Shown here in pieces: positions 23,826 through 32,818 of a stretch of DNA of 45,131 nucleotides. The stretch spans positions 1 to 45,131 of the forward strand of contig JBCDKT010000031.1 of NCBI GenBank assembly GCA_038746285.1, given 5' to 3'. Positions within the stretch are counted from its first letter, which is position 1; the number at the start of each line of letters is the position of its first letter. Both the position numbers and the translations under genes were made by a program. A model generated the notes under the pieces. That model was not told the origin of the DNA and searched no databases. It worked only from the letters and a program-made list of their open reading frames with translations. The stretch comes from Bacteroidota bacterium (GTDB lineage Bacteria; Bacteroidota; Rhodothermia; Rhodothermales; JANQRZ01).

Positions 23826-25031
23826 TCACAATCCTCCGGTCCCTCGATCTTCCAGTCCTCCGATAGACATCTCCATCATCGCGTACTCCTTGTCGCGCAC
23901 GGCCCCGAGCTTGCCCAGCGCGTTGACGAGCGGCGCGTTCACGTCGAGCACCCAGCTCATCTCGCAGGCGTCGTAGCCCCGGGCGAGGCCGTCCTGGATG
24001 GTGGCGTCGATGAGCACGGCGTCGAACCCGCGCCCGTGAAACTCAGGGAGCACGCCCAGGAGCGGGAGCCGGATTTCGTAGACCCCGCCGAGCTTGGCGC
24101 GCGCCAGCAGCGTGGGCAGGCCGAGCGGGAAGAGGCGGCCGTCCGGGACGTGCCTGAGCGCCTGGTTCAGGTTGGGGATCGAGATCGAGAAGGCGACGGG
24201 GTCTCCTTCTTTTTCGAGGAGGAACACCAGCTCGGGCTCGATGACCTTCCTGAGGTCTTTGGCGAGGTGCTCGAACTCGCGCTCGGTCATCGGGACGTGG
24301 CCCCAGTTGCTCGACCACGCCTCGTTGTAGATGCGGAGCACGGCGGCCGCGTCGTCCCAGAACCGGCCCGTGTCGAGCGTGCGAAGGCGGAGCCCAGGGT
24401 TGCGGCGAAGGACGACCTCGGCCCCGCGCCGGAGCTTGTCCTTGTGGACGTAGGCCTCGTGGACGTAGTACGCCCACATCGTCATCGCGCGCTCGAACCC
24501 GTAGCGCTCAAGGAAGTCGACGTAGTACGGCGGGTTGTAGGGCATCAGAATCGCCGGCTCGCGGTCGAACCCCTCGACGAGCAGGCCCGAGGTGTCGTTC
24601 ATCGACGGGCTCGTCGGGCCGCGCACGCCGGTCAGACCGCGCGCGCGGAGCCAGGCGGTCGCGGCGTCGAGGAGGGCCTCGGCCACGCCGTAGTCCTCGG
24701 CGCACTCGAAGAAGCCGAAGAAGCCGTTGCCGTCGTCGTACTTCTGGAGGTGCATCCCGTTGCGGATCGCCGCGACGCGGCCGACAGTGTCGCCGCGCTC
24801 GTTCTCGGCCAGGAAGAGTTCGATCTCGCCGTGCTCGAAGAATGGGTTTTTCTTCGGGTTCAGCACCTTCGCCTGATCCATCCGCAGCGGCGCGACCCAG
24901 ACCGGATGGTCGGCGTAGTGCCGGTACGGGAAGTCGATGAACCGGCTCTTGTCTTTGCCCGAGGCGACGCGCCGGACGACTATTCGCTGACTGGCTGATT
25001 GGCTGATTGGCTGATTGACAGGCAAGGTCAT
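23826..25031 (-). CDS. GNAT-type acyltransferase, candidate ceramide synthase
   Basis: 401-residue protein of a Bacteroidota family annotated as N-acetyltransferase. Marks: FIDFPYRHYADHPVWVAPLR (about 30-49), NPFFEHGEIELFLAE, GVRGPTSPSMNDTSGLLVEG, and LGVLPEFHGRGFDAVLI, an acyl-CoA-binding-like loop. It overlaps the four-helix gene by four bases (ATGA) and lies in one operon with a serine palmitoyltransferase. Bacterial ceramide synthases are known to be GNAT-like, so N-acylation of a sphingoid base is a reasonable inference but not shown by the sequence. The N-terminal residues VNQPISQSASQ are encoded by an 8-bp tandem repeat (24987-25018). Confidence 0.72.
   Translation of the reverse strand: MTLPVNQPISQSASQRIVVRRVASGKDKSRFIDFPYRHYADHPVWVAPLRMDQAKVLNPKKNPFFEHGEIELFLAENERGDTVGRVAAIRNGMHLQKYDDGNGFFGFFECAEDYGVAEALLDAATAWLRARGLTGVRGPTSPSMNDTSGLLVEGFDREPAILMPYNPPYYVDFLERYGFERAMTMWAYYVHEAYVHKDKLRRGAEVVLRRNPGLRLRTLDTGRFWDDAAAVLRIYNEAWSSNWGHVPMTEREFEHLAKDLRKVIEPELVFLLEKEGDPVAFSISIPNLNQALRHVPDGRLFPLGLPTLLARAKLGGVYEIRLPLLGVLPEFHGRGFDAVLIDATIQDGLARGYDACEMSWVLDVNAPLVNALGKLGAVRDKEYAMMEMSIGGLEDRGTGGL
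24987..25018 (-). repeat. Four 8-bp tandem repeats at the start of the acyltransferase gene
   Basis: On the plus strand: CTGACTGG, CTGATTGG, CTGATTGG, CTGATTGA. The repeat lies inside codons 5-15 of the acyltransferase. The unit length is not a multiple of three, so gain or loss of one copy would shift the frame. Confidence 0.8.
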
Positions 25032-25393
25032 CGGGAGCGCGACGTTCGGCGAGCGGCGGCGAAGATTTTGGTCAGTTCGGTGGCCTCGTTCAGCAGGTCG
25101 TTCAGCCGGCTGGCAGACACCGTCTCCGTTTCGCCCAACAACTCAAGCCAGAGCACAGACTCGTCGGCTTCTTCTACGACGATGTCTAGCTTTGCGACGA
25201 AGGCAGCCCGGGAGCGGGCGCGGCAGACGGCGCGGTAGTTAGCTGCTACCGACGTGGCGGACCGAAGCAGTTGCCTGCCCATGACGCGAGCTCCATCCGT
25301 TTTCGGGAGCGTTCGGAACAGCCGGACGACGCGCACGGCGAATGCCTTCGTGCGTTGCCGGAGCGCCTCCGCCTGCTGCTCGTAGTCGCTCAT
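25028..25393 (-). CDS. Four-helix bundle protein (23S IVS/IVP family)
   Basis: 121-residue, fully helical protein of the family first seen inside 23S rRNA intervening sequences. Marks: MGRQLLRSATSVAANYRAVC (38-57) with the conserved R-x-x-S-x-x-A-N-x-x-E/A pattern, RARSRAAFVAKLDIVVEEAD, and ESVLWLELL. Here it is not inside an rRNA gene but between the serine palmitoyltransferase gene (29 bases upstream) and the acyltransferase gene (four-base overlap). The function of the family is not known; stand-alone copies often sit beside biosynthetic genes. Confidence 0.8.
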   Translation of the reverse strand: MSDYEQQAEALRQRTKAFAVRVVRLFRTLPKTDGARVMGRQLLRSATSVAANYRAVCRARSRAAFVAKLDIVVEEADESVLWLELLGETETVSASRLNDLLNEATELTKIFAAARRTSRSR

Positions 25394-25421
25394 CGGCCCC
25401 CGAAAATCACCAATCGGCGAG

Positions 25422-26747
25422 TCACCCAGTCACCGAATGGCCCTGCCCGTTGGTGGCGTGGCCGTTCGGGCCGGGCTGGCCGTTTTTCCCGATCACGCCG
25501 TGGCGGCGGCCGACGCGCTCGAAGGCGTCGAGGATGAAGTCGAGCTCCTCGTCGGTGTGGGTCGCCATGTAGCTCGTCCGCATCAGCGATTGCCCCTTCG
25601 GGACGGCCGGCGGGACGACGGCGTTGACGAAGACGCCCTCTTCCAGGAGGTCTTTCCAGAACTGGAAGCACGTGATCATGTCGCCCACGACGACCGGGAT
25701 GATCGGCGTCTGGCTCGTCCACACGTTGAAGCCGAGGTTGCGGAAGCCGTCGCGCATGTAGGTCGAGATGGCGTCGAGGCGGTCGAGACGCTCGGGCTCT
25801 TCGGTCAAGATGTCGAGGCAGGCGAGGACGGTCGCCACGTTGGCCGCCGGCATCGAGGCGCTGAAGATGTGGGTGCTCGCCGAGTGGCGGATGTACTCCA
25901 TGACCTCGTCCGAGCCGACGACGAAGCCGCCGAGCGAGGCGAAGCTCTTCGAGAAGGTCCCCGTGATGAGGTCGATCTCGCCGCGCAGCCCGAAGACGTC
26001 GGCCGAGCCGCGCCCGCCCTCGCCGACGACGCCGATGGCGTGGGCGTCGTCGATCAGGAGCGCCGCGTCGAACTCGCGGGCGAGGGCCAGGAGTTCGGGG
26101 ATCTTGGCGAGCTTCCCGTTCATCGAGAACACGCCGTCGGAGACGATCAGCTTGCCCGCCTCGGGCCGCTCCTCGTCGTACTTCTCCAGCAGGCGCTCCA
26201 GGTGGCTGACGTTGTCGTGGCGGTAGCGGACGGTCTCGGCGAGGCTGGTCTGGGTGCCGGCGACGATGCAGGCGTGGTTGTCCTTGTCGCTGAAGATGAG
26301 GTCGCCCTTCGAGGCGAGGCACTGGACGACGCCCTGGTTCGTCATGTAGCCCGTCGAGAACAGCACGCAGTTCTCCTTGCCCATGAACGCCGCGAGCCGG
26401 CGCTCGAGCTCCAGGTGGAGGTCGAGGGTGCCGTTGAGGAAGCGGCTGCCGGTGCAGCCGGTGCCGTAGTCCGCGATGGCCTGCTGCGCGGCCTCGACCA
26501 CGCGCGGGTGGTTCGTTAGCCCGAGGTAGTTGTTCGACCCCGCCATGATGACCTTGCGCCCTCGGATGACGGCCTGGGTGCCCTCGGCGACCTCGATGGG
26601 GCGGAAGTAGGGGTAGAGGTCGGCCCCCTTGACGCGTGCGTAGTCGCCGTCGGAGGCGAGGAACTTGCGCGTCTTGCTGAAGATGGGGCGCTCCTCGCTG
26701 GTCAGCGTCGGCGGTGCAGGCCGCTTCGTGAGGTCGGGCATCGTCAT
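25422..26747 (-). CDS. spt: Serine palmitoyltransferase-like PLP enzyme
   Basis: 441-residue member of the alpha-oxoamine synthase family (fold type I, PLP). Marks: GSNNYLGLTNHP, TGCTGSRFLNGT, DNHAC with the PLP-stacking His158, LIDDAHAIGV (Asp233, His236) and GTFSKSFASLGGF with the PLP Lys267. The TFSKSFASLGG form and the long N-terminal extension (about 50 residues) are typical of Bacteroidota serine palmitoyltransferase, the first step of sphingolipid synthesis, rather than of Kbl or BioF, although these cannot be fully excluded. The C-terminal tail (GKNGQPGPNGHATNGQGHSV) is low complexity. It is first in an operon with the four-helix, GNAT and HAD genes, read from a -7 box at 26823-26830. 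Confidence 0.82.
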   Translation of the reverse strand: MTMPDLTKRPAPPTLTSEERPIFSKTRKFLASDGDYARVKGADLYPYFRPIEVAEGTQAVIRGRKVIMAGSNNYLGLTNHPRVVEAAQQAIADYGTGCTGSRFLNGTLDLHLELERRLAAFMGKENCVLFSTGYMTNQGVVQCLASKGDLIFSDKDNHACIVAGTQTSLAETVRYRHDNVSHLERLLEKYDEERPEAGKLIVSDGVFSMNGKLAKIPELLALAREFDAALLIDDAHAIGVVGEGGRGSADVFGLRGEIDLITGTFSKSFASLGGFVVGSDEVMEYIRHSASTHIFSASMPAANVATVLACLDILTEEPERLDRLDAISTYMRDGFRNLGFNVWTSQTPIIPVVVGDMITCFQFWKDLLEEGVFVNAVVPPAVPKGQSLMRTSYMATHTDEELDFILDAFERVGRRHGVIGKNGQPGPNGHATNGQGHSVTG

Positions 26748-26822
26748 AGGCGCTCTCCAGGTCGCTAGGGGCGGTCAGCCGCGCAGTCGGCACAAGCTAC
26801 GGCCGGGGGTAGGACGGGGGCA

Positions 26823-26830
26823 GCAAGATA
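26823..26830 (-). promoter_or_regulatory. -7 box TATCTTGC for the sphingolipid operon
   Basis: TATCTTGC on the minus strand, 75 bases before ATG 26747. The rest of the 277-base gap (26748-27024) shows no gene. Confidence 0.45.
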
Positions 26831-27024
26831 CAGTGAAACGCTGTTATGCTGCCGGAACAGGGACCTGCGGCTGGACCGGATCGGTGGCGGTAAGGCGGTA
26901 TTTGTTGTCACAAGCAGCTTCGATGCGGTCCGCCGCGGAGGAGTTCCCCGGCGCGCCGAGGGGAACCGGGCGGCACGCGTCTAGCGGAGGCACCGGCGGA
27001 AGGTTGCACGCCGGGGGCCCTGCC

Positions 27025-27729
27025 CTAGAACTGCCACCGGAGCGATGCCACCGCGCCGGTCGGCGTCGGGAGGACGCGAAGCGAGAGGTCGTCGCTCACG
27101 TCGAAGCCGGCCAGCTCTGCGCTGACGTAGGCGTCGAGCGCCTGGAGGGCGTAGGCCAGCGTGCCGAGCAGGATCGAGAAGTCCCGGTTGCGGCGGCTGT
27201 CGTCGCGGATGCTGCGGCTGACGTTCGCCGCGGGCTGCCCGGCCTCGATCCACTCGTCGCGGAAGTCCTCGAAGTTGTCGCACGTCCCCTCGGGCACGGC
27301 CACGCCGGTGTCGCAGTCGGCGAAGATGGCGGCGCGGCGGTAGAGCACCGTCCGGTTGGCGTAGAGCACCGCGAGCCACACCGCCCCGCCCACGCCCGCG
27401 GCCACGACCGGCACCTTGAGGTAGTCGCGGTTGGTGAGCTGCCCCCAGCCAGGGACGAGCAGGCTCCGCCGCAGCACTGAACTCGGGGCCGGATAGGTCG
27501 GTGTCGGCGCGGGAGAAAGCGACTCGGCGACCACCGGCTCGGCCTGCGTCGAATCGGCGAGGCCCGGAGCCACGACCGCCGGGGCCGTCGCCGTCGTGTC
27601 GGTTTGCGCCGAGGCACCCCCGGCCCAAATCACGGCGACGAAGGCGAGCAGAGCGCGTGCGGTCGCCCTTCTTCCGCTCCTTCGCTCCTCCGCTCTTCTG
27701 TCTCCGTTACAGCAGCAGGTCGAGGACAC
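27025..27729 (-). CDS. DUF5683 protein next to parAB
   Basis: 234-residue protein with a signal peptide-like segment (ALLAFVAVIWAGGASAQ), a Pro/Ala/Thr linker to about residue 80, then the DUF5683 domain: SLLVPGWGQLTNRDYLKVPV, two membrane-embedded segments (about 105-125 and 190-205), RRNRDFSILLGTLAYALQAL, DAYVSAELAGFDVSDDLSLR. This protein commonly follows parA-parB in Bacteroidota and probably sits in the envelope; its role is unknown. The only possible start in frame before the signal peptide is GTG 27729, which overlaps the parB end by 23 bases. Confidence 0.8.
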   Translation of the reverse strand: MSSTCCCNGDRRAEERRSGRRATARALLAFVAVIWAGGASAQTDTTATAPAVVAPGLADSTQAEPVVAESLSPAPTPTYPAPSSVLRRSLLVPGWGQLTNRDYLKVPVVAAGVGGAVWLAVLYANRTVLYRRAAIFADCDTGVAVPEGTCDNFEDFRDEWIEAGQPAANVSRSIRDDSRRNRDFSILLGTLAYALQALDAYVSAELAGFDVSDDLSLRVLPTPTGAVASLRWQF

Positions 27730-28666
27730 GTTCGAGGTCGTCCTGCGAGTAATAAGTGATCTCGATCTTGCCCGCGCCGCCGGCCTTGTGGCGGATCGCG
27801 ACCTGCGTCGAGAGCCGGTCGCGGAGCGCGTCGGTGAACTGCTCGATCTGGAGCGCGTCGCGGCCTGGGGCGGTGACGGCCGCGGCGGCCTCGTCGGCAG
27901 CTTCTGCGGCGGGGGCCTCGCCGAGCCGCTGGCGGTACGCGCGGACGAGCGCCTCGACCTGGCGCACCGAGAGGGCGTCCTCGACGATCTTGCGGTGAAG
28001 CTGAAGCTGCGCGTCGGGGTCTTCCACCGAGACCAGCATCCGGGCGTGGCCGCCGGTGAGGGTGCCGTCGCGGAGCGAGGCCAGCACCGGCGGCGGGAGG
28101 CGGAGCAGGCGGAGCGCGTTCGCCACCGTCGAGCGGTTCTTGCCGACCTTCTGCGCTACCACCTCCTGCGTCAGCCCGCACTCCTCCATCAGCCGGTGGT
28201 AGCCGAGGGCGACCTCGACCGGGTTGAGGTTCTCGCGCTGGATGTTCTCGACGATCGCCATCTCCAGCATCGCCTCGGTGTCGGCCTCGCGGACGTAGGC
28301 CGGGACGCGGCCGAGGCCGGCGCGCTTGGCGGCCCGTAGGCGGCGCTCGCCCGAGATGATCTCGAACCGCCCCTCGCCGAGGGCGCGGACGGTGATCGGC
28401 TGGATGATGCCGAGTTGGCGGATCGAACCGGCGAGTTCGCCGAGCGCCGCGTCGTCGAAGTCCTGGCGCGGCTGGTAGGGGTTAGGGCGGATGGCCTCCA
28501 CGTCGAGTTCGGCGACGCGGCCGAGGAGGCGGACGCGGTCCTCGAAGTTGTAGAGCTTCGTCTGCCCGACTCCGCCTTCGGGTGCCGGCGCGTCGTCGGC
28601 CCGTTCGGAGATAGACGGGATCAGCGCGTTGAGGCCCTTGCCGAGCGCTGCTTTTTTCGTCGCCAT
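27707..28666 (-). CDS. parB: Chromosome-partitioning protein ParB
   Basis: 319-residue centromere-binding CTPase. The N-terminus is the usual KKAALGKGLNALIP tag that contacts ParA. The CTP-binding domain contains IRPNPYQPR and ISGERRLRAAK (GERR motif). The central helix-turn-helix is LTQEVVAQKVGKNRSTVANA (about 160-180), and the C-terminal dimerisation part includes KIEITYYSQDDLERVLDLLL. It should bind parS sites near the replication origin and spread as a CTP clamp. I see no parS-like palindrome in this window. It follows parA at a 24-base distance. Confidence 0.93.
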   Translation of the reverse strand: MATKKAALGKGLNALIPSISERADDAPAPEGGVGQTKLYNFEDRVRLLGRVAELDVEAIRPNPYQPRQDFDDAALGELAGSIRQLGIIQPITVRALGEGRFEIISGERRLRAAKRAGLGRVPAYVREADTEAMLEMAIVENIQRENLNPVEVALGYHRLMEECGLTQEVVAQKVGKNRSTVANALRLLRLPPPVLASLRDGTLTGGHARMLVSVEDPDAQLQLHRKIVEDALSVRQVEALVRAYRQRLGEAPAAEAADEAAAAVTAPGRDALQIEQFTDALRDRLSTQVAIRHKAGGAGKIEITYYSQDDLERVLDLLL

Positions 28667-28690
28667 GAGCGTAGCCTCGAAAAGAAAGGG

Positions 28691-29575
<885 letters not shown>

Positions 29576-29639
29576 GTCGTCGCTGGGTGTGAAAGTGGGT
29601 CCGTGAGTGGGTGCGCCGAGGTCGCGGAAAGCGGCCCCG

Positions 29640-29647
29640 GCAATATA
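29640..29647 (-). promoter_or_regulatory. -7 box TATATTGC for parAB
   Basis: TATATTGC on the minus strand, 64 bases before the parA ATG; leader about 58 bases. Confidence 0.45.
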
Positions 29648-29760
29648 CCCGTGCGCCTCCGCCCCCGCAAGCGAAGACGGCTCGGGTGTGGGAGTGCGGA
29701 AAGGTGGGGGTATGGGAGGGTAGGACGGGGCGGCACTCGAAATCGTCGCCTCAGTCCACG

Positions 29761-29768
29761 TACTTTGC
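29761..29768 (+). promoter_or_regulatory. -7 box TACTTTGC for the helicase gene
   Basis: TACTTTGC (TAnnTTGC type) lies 42 bases before the GTG start at 29811. It is divergent from the parA promoter. Confidence 0.45.
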
Positions 29769-29810
29769 CACCCCCACACCCTCTTCCGCCCATACCCTCA
29801 TACCCAGAAC

Positions 29811-31871
29811 GTGGCCCGCCGCTTCGTCCTCAAAAAAGAGCCGGACGCCGCGCCGTCGACCCTGACCATCGACTACGCGGGGGAACTCAACGGCGAGCAG
29901 CACGCCGCCGCGACGGCCGGGCCGGGGCCGGTGCTGATCGTGGCTGGAGCGGGGACGGGCAAGACGCGGACGCTCGTCTACCGCGTGGCCTACCTCATCG
30001 AGACCGGCGCGCGGCCCGAGGAGATTCTGCTCCTGACCTTCACGCGGCGCGCCGCACGGGAGATGCTCGGCCGGGCGGCGGGGCTGCTCGACGGGCGCTG
30101 CGAGCGCGTGCGCGGCGGGACGTTCCACGCCTTCTGCCTCCAAGTCCTCCGCCGCCATGCCGAGGCCGTCGGCTACCCCAAGAGCTTCACGATCCTCGAC
30201 GCCTCGGACGCCGCCGACGTGATCGACCTCCTCCGGTCGGAGCGCGGGCTGCACCGGTCGAAGAAGCGGTTTCCGAAAAAGCGGACGCTCCAGAACCTCT
30301 ACTCCGCCGCCGCCAACCGGGGCCTCGACGTCGCGGACGTCCTCGAACAGACCTACCCGCAGTTCCTCATTCACCTCGACGAGATCGAGGACCTCGGCCG
30401 CGCCTTCTCGACCTACAAGCAGCGGCACGGCCTCGTCGACTACGACGACCTCCTCGCGCTCACCGTCCGCCTGCTGGAGAACGACGAGGCCGTCCGGAAG
30501 AAGGTCGCCGGCGCGTGCCGGTGGGTGTTGGTCGACGAGTACCAGGACACGAACCGGCTCCAGGCGCGGCTCGTCGAACTCTTCGCGAGCGTGCACGGCA
30601 ACGTCACCGCCGTCGGCGACGACGCGCAGAGCATCTACCGCTTCCGCGGGGCCGACGTGGGCAACATCCTCGCCTTCCCGGACACGTTCCCCGGCACGCG
30701 CCTCTTCAAGCTGGAGCAAAACTACCGCTCGACCCAGCCCATCCTCGACCTCGCCAACTTCGTCCTCGACCGGGCCAAGCGGAAGTACGAGAAGCGGCTC
30801 TACACCGAGACACCCGAGGGCGAGAAGCCCGCGCTCATCGCCGCCCCCGACGACCGCTGGCAGAGCCGGTTCGTCTGCGACATGCTCCTCCAGCTCCGCG
30901 AGGAGGGGACCGCGCTGGGCCGGATGGCGGTGCTCTTCCGCAGCGGCTACAACTCGTACGACCTCGAAGTCGAACTCGACCGGCGGCGGGTCCCGTTCGT
31001 CAAGTTCGGCGGGCTGCGGCTGACCGAGGCGGCGCACATCAAGGACGTGGTCGCCCACCTCCGGGTCGCGGAGAATCCGCTCGACGTGGTCGCCTGGAAC
31101 CGGGTGCTGAAGCTGATCGAGGGGATCGGGCCGAGGACCGCGCGCGACCTCGTCGACTGGGTGCTCGCGGCCGAGCAGCCGTACACGCTCGCCGCGCCCG
31201 CCGTCTCGCCGCGCTTCGAGGCGAAGCTCCGGCACCTCGGCGACCTCTTGCAGCGGATGCGCGCGGGCGACGTGCCGCTGCCGGCCCAAGTCGAGGCGCT
31301 GCTGAGCTACTACCAGCCCGTGCTGGAGCAGGTCTACTTCGAGGACCATCCGAAGCGGGCGCAGGACCTCGAGAGCTTCGCCGGCCTCGCCGAAGGGCGC
31401 GGCAGCCGCAGCGCCTTCCTCGAATCGCTCGCGCTCGACCCCATCGACCTCACGGCGACCGACGTGGAGGGCACCCACAAGGACGAAGCCCCGCTCGTCC
31501 TCTCGACGATCCACAGCGCGAAGGGGCTGGAGTTCGACACCGTCTTTCTGATCCAGGCGCTCGACGGCATTCTCCCGAGCCAGTACGCGGCCAAAAGCGA
31601 TGAGGAGCTGGACGAGGAACTGCGCCTGCTCTACGTCGCTCTGACGCGCGCCGAGCGGAACCTGTTCGTGAGCTACCCGACGGTCCAGACCCGCCGCCGC
31701 GCTGGCGACTTTTTCACCAACCCCAGCCGATTCCTCGCCGACGTGCCCGAGCCGCTCCTCGAACCCTGGACCCTGGCCGAGGAAGGCGACGCCGAGCCGG
31801 CCCAACTCGACGCCCCGCCCCGCCCTCAGCTTCCCCCTGCCCGCGACACCAACGACGGGCTTCCGTTCTGA
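29811..31871 (+). CDS. UvrD/PcrA-family superfamily 1 helicase
   Basis: 686-residue 3'-5' DNA helicase with all SF1A motifs: LNGEQHAAA (Q motif), AGAGTGKTRT (46-55, motif I), LLLTFTRRAAREM (Ia), VDYDDLL, LVDEYQDTN (motif II), VGDDAQSIYRFRGA (III), QNYRST (IV), STIHSAKGLEFDTVFL (V) and LLYVALTRAE (VI). Roles in repair or restart are usual; Rep, PcrA and UvrD cannot be told apart here. The C-terminal 45 residues are Pro/Asp-rich and disordered, ending in NDGLPF, which resembles a conserved C-terminal peptide of Bacteroidota helicases. The start is GTG 29811. Confidence 0.9.
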   Translation: MARRFVLKKEPDAAPSTLTIDYAGELNGEQHAAATAGPGPVLIVAGAGTGKTRTLVYRVAYLIETGARPEEILLLTFTRRAAREMLGRAAGLLDGRCERVRGGTFHAFCLQVLRRHAEAVGYPKSFTILDASDAADVIDLLRSERGLHRSKKRFPKKRTLQNLYSAAANRGLDVADVLEQTYPQFLIHLDEIEDLGRAFSTYKQRHGLVDYDDLLALTVRLLENDEAVRKKVAGACRWVLVDEYQDTNRLQARLVELFASVHGNVTAVGDDAQSIYRFRGADVGNILAFPDTFPGTRLFKLEQNYRSTQPILDLANFVLDRAKRKYEKRLYTETPEGEKPALIAAPDDRWQSRFVCDMLLQLREEGTALGRMAVLFRSGYNSYDLEVELDRRRVPFVKFGGLRLTEAAHIKDVVAHLRVAENPLDVVAWNRVLKLIEGIGPRTARDLVDWVLAAEQPYTLAAPAVSPRFEAKLRHLGDLLQRMRAGDVPLPAQVEALLSYYQPVLEQVYFEDHPKRAQDLESFAGLAEGRGSRSAFLESLALDPIDLTATDVEGTHKDEAPLVLSTIHSAKGLEFDTVFLIQALDGILPSQYAAKSDEELDEELRLLYVALTRAERNLFVSYPTVQTRRRAGDFFTNPSRFLADVPEPLLEPWTLAEEGDAEPAQLDAPPRPQLPPARDTNDGLPF

Positions 31872-31876
31872 CCTTG

Positions 31877-32022
31877 CCTGTCATTGCGAGAAGCGGAGGG
31901 ACTCGTCCCGTAGCGACGAAGCAATCTCCCTGCTTGAGCAGACCGATGGAGCGCAAAAGGGTCAGGTTGCGTTCCTGAGGAGATTGCCGCGTCAGCGCTG
32001 CGCGCTTCCTCGCAACGACAGG
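31877..32022. repeat. REP/MITE-like element with nested inverted repeats
   Basis: 146 bases between the helicase stop and the next gene. The outer arms CCTGTCATTGCGAG (31877-31890) and CTCGCAACGACAGG (32009-32022) are inverted with one mismatch in 14. The inner arms GCAATCTCC (31921-31929) and GGAGATTGC (31979-31987) are perfect. The TGTCATTGCGAG...GCAATCTC pattern is a dispersed repeat seen in many unrelated bacterial genomes. No coding content. Confidence 0.75.
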
Positions 32023-32064
32023 GGGCTTTGAACGAGGTGATGGCGGGTGTATCCTCCGGTGCGC

Positions 32065-32072
32065 TAATCTTC
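32065..32072 (+). promoter_or_regulatory. Possible -7 box TAATCTTC, leaderless acetyltransferase promoter
   Basis: TAATCTTC with one extra base relative to TATCTTC lies six bases before GTG 32079, the geometry of the other leaderless genes. It supports this start. Confidence 0.35.
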
Positions 32073-32078
32073 AACCCC

Positions 32079-32528
32079 GTGCAGACCGTAACCGAACTCG
32101 GCACGCTCCACGTCGCCCGCGTGGGGATGGAGGACTTCCCGACGATCCGGCGTCTCAACCGGACCGTCTTCGGCGAGGCGCGCGTCATCAACCAACTCGA
32201 CCGCCGCAACCTGCTGCTGTTCCTCGCCTGGCTCGACGGCGAGCCGGTCGGGTTCAAGGTCGGCTACGGGCTGAGCGAGACGACGTACTACAGCGCGAAG
32301 GGCGGCGTGCTGGAGGCGCACCGGGGGCGCGGCGTGGCGCGGGCGCTGCTCCACGCGATGGAGCGCGAGGCGCGGGCGCTCGGCTACGCCCGCTTCGCCT
32401 ACGACACGTTCCCCAACATGCACCCGGGCATGACCGTCCTCGGGCTGCGCGAGGGCTTCGAGGTGACGGCCGCCGGCTACAACGCGACCTACCAGGACTA
32501 CCGCATCCGGTTCGAGAAGGCGCTGTGA
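32079..32528 (+). CDS. GNAT-family acetyltransferase
   Basis: 149-residue GNAT protein. The acetyl-CoA loop is GGVLEAHRGRGVARALLHAM (R-G-R-G-V-A core) and the closing element is MTVLGLREGFEVTAAGYN. It is close to small RimI-like acetyltransferases; the substrate is unknown. An upstream in-frame TTG at 32028 is possible, but the -7 box at 32065-32072 favours GTG 32079. Confidence 0.75.
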   Translation: MQTVTELGTLHVARVGMEDFPTIRRLNRTVFGEARVINQLDRRNLLLFLAWLDGEPVGFKVGYGLSETTYYSAKGGVLEAHRGRGVARALLHAMEREARALGYARFAYDTFPNMHPGMTVLGLREGFEVTAAGYNATYQDYRIRFEKAL

Positions 32529-32587
32529 CAGGACCAGGAGGGTCGTGTTCGCGTTTACCAGTTTTCCGGCTTACAAACCGCGCCGTC

Positions 32588-32818
32588 ATGAGCACCCAAG
32601 AAATCATCACCACAATTGCCGCCCTGCCCGAAGCGGAGCGCCGAAAGGTCTGGTCCGAACTGGACGAACTGCGCCGCTCCGATCCAGCGGCCCCGGCTCC
32701 GAAGCCCCTCAGCGCCCACGACAAAGCCAAGCACCTGATCGGTAGCATTTCGGGTCCGAGTGATCTGTCGAGCAACAAGGACTACCTCAGGGACCTCGGC
32801 AAAAGTTCGCTGTCGTGA
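32588..32818 (+). CDS. Antitoxin beside a broken PIN toxin
   Basis: 76-residue antitoxin-like protein. The N-terminal helix (TTIAALPEAERRKVWSELDE) is of the DNA-binding/dimerising type, and the C-terminal tail (HLIGSISGPSDLSSNKDYLR) carries the GPxDLSxNKxYL pattern common in antitoxins of PIN toxins. ATG 32588 is the start and the stop overlaps the toxin GTG by four bases. The frame is intact while the toxin is not. Confidence 0.75.
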   Translation: MSTQEIITTIAALPEAERRKVWSELDELRRSDPAAPAPKPLSAHDKAKHLIGSISGPSDLSSNKDYLRDLGKSSLS

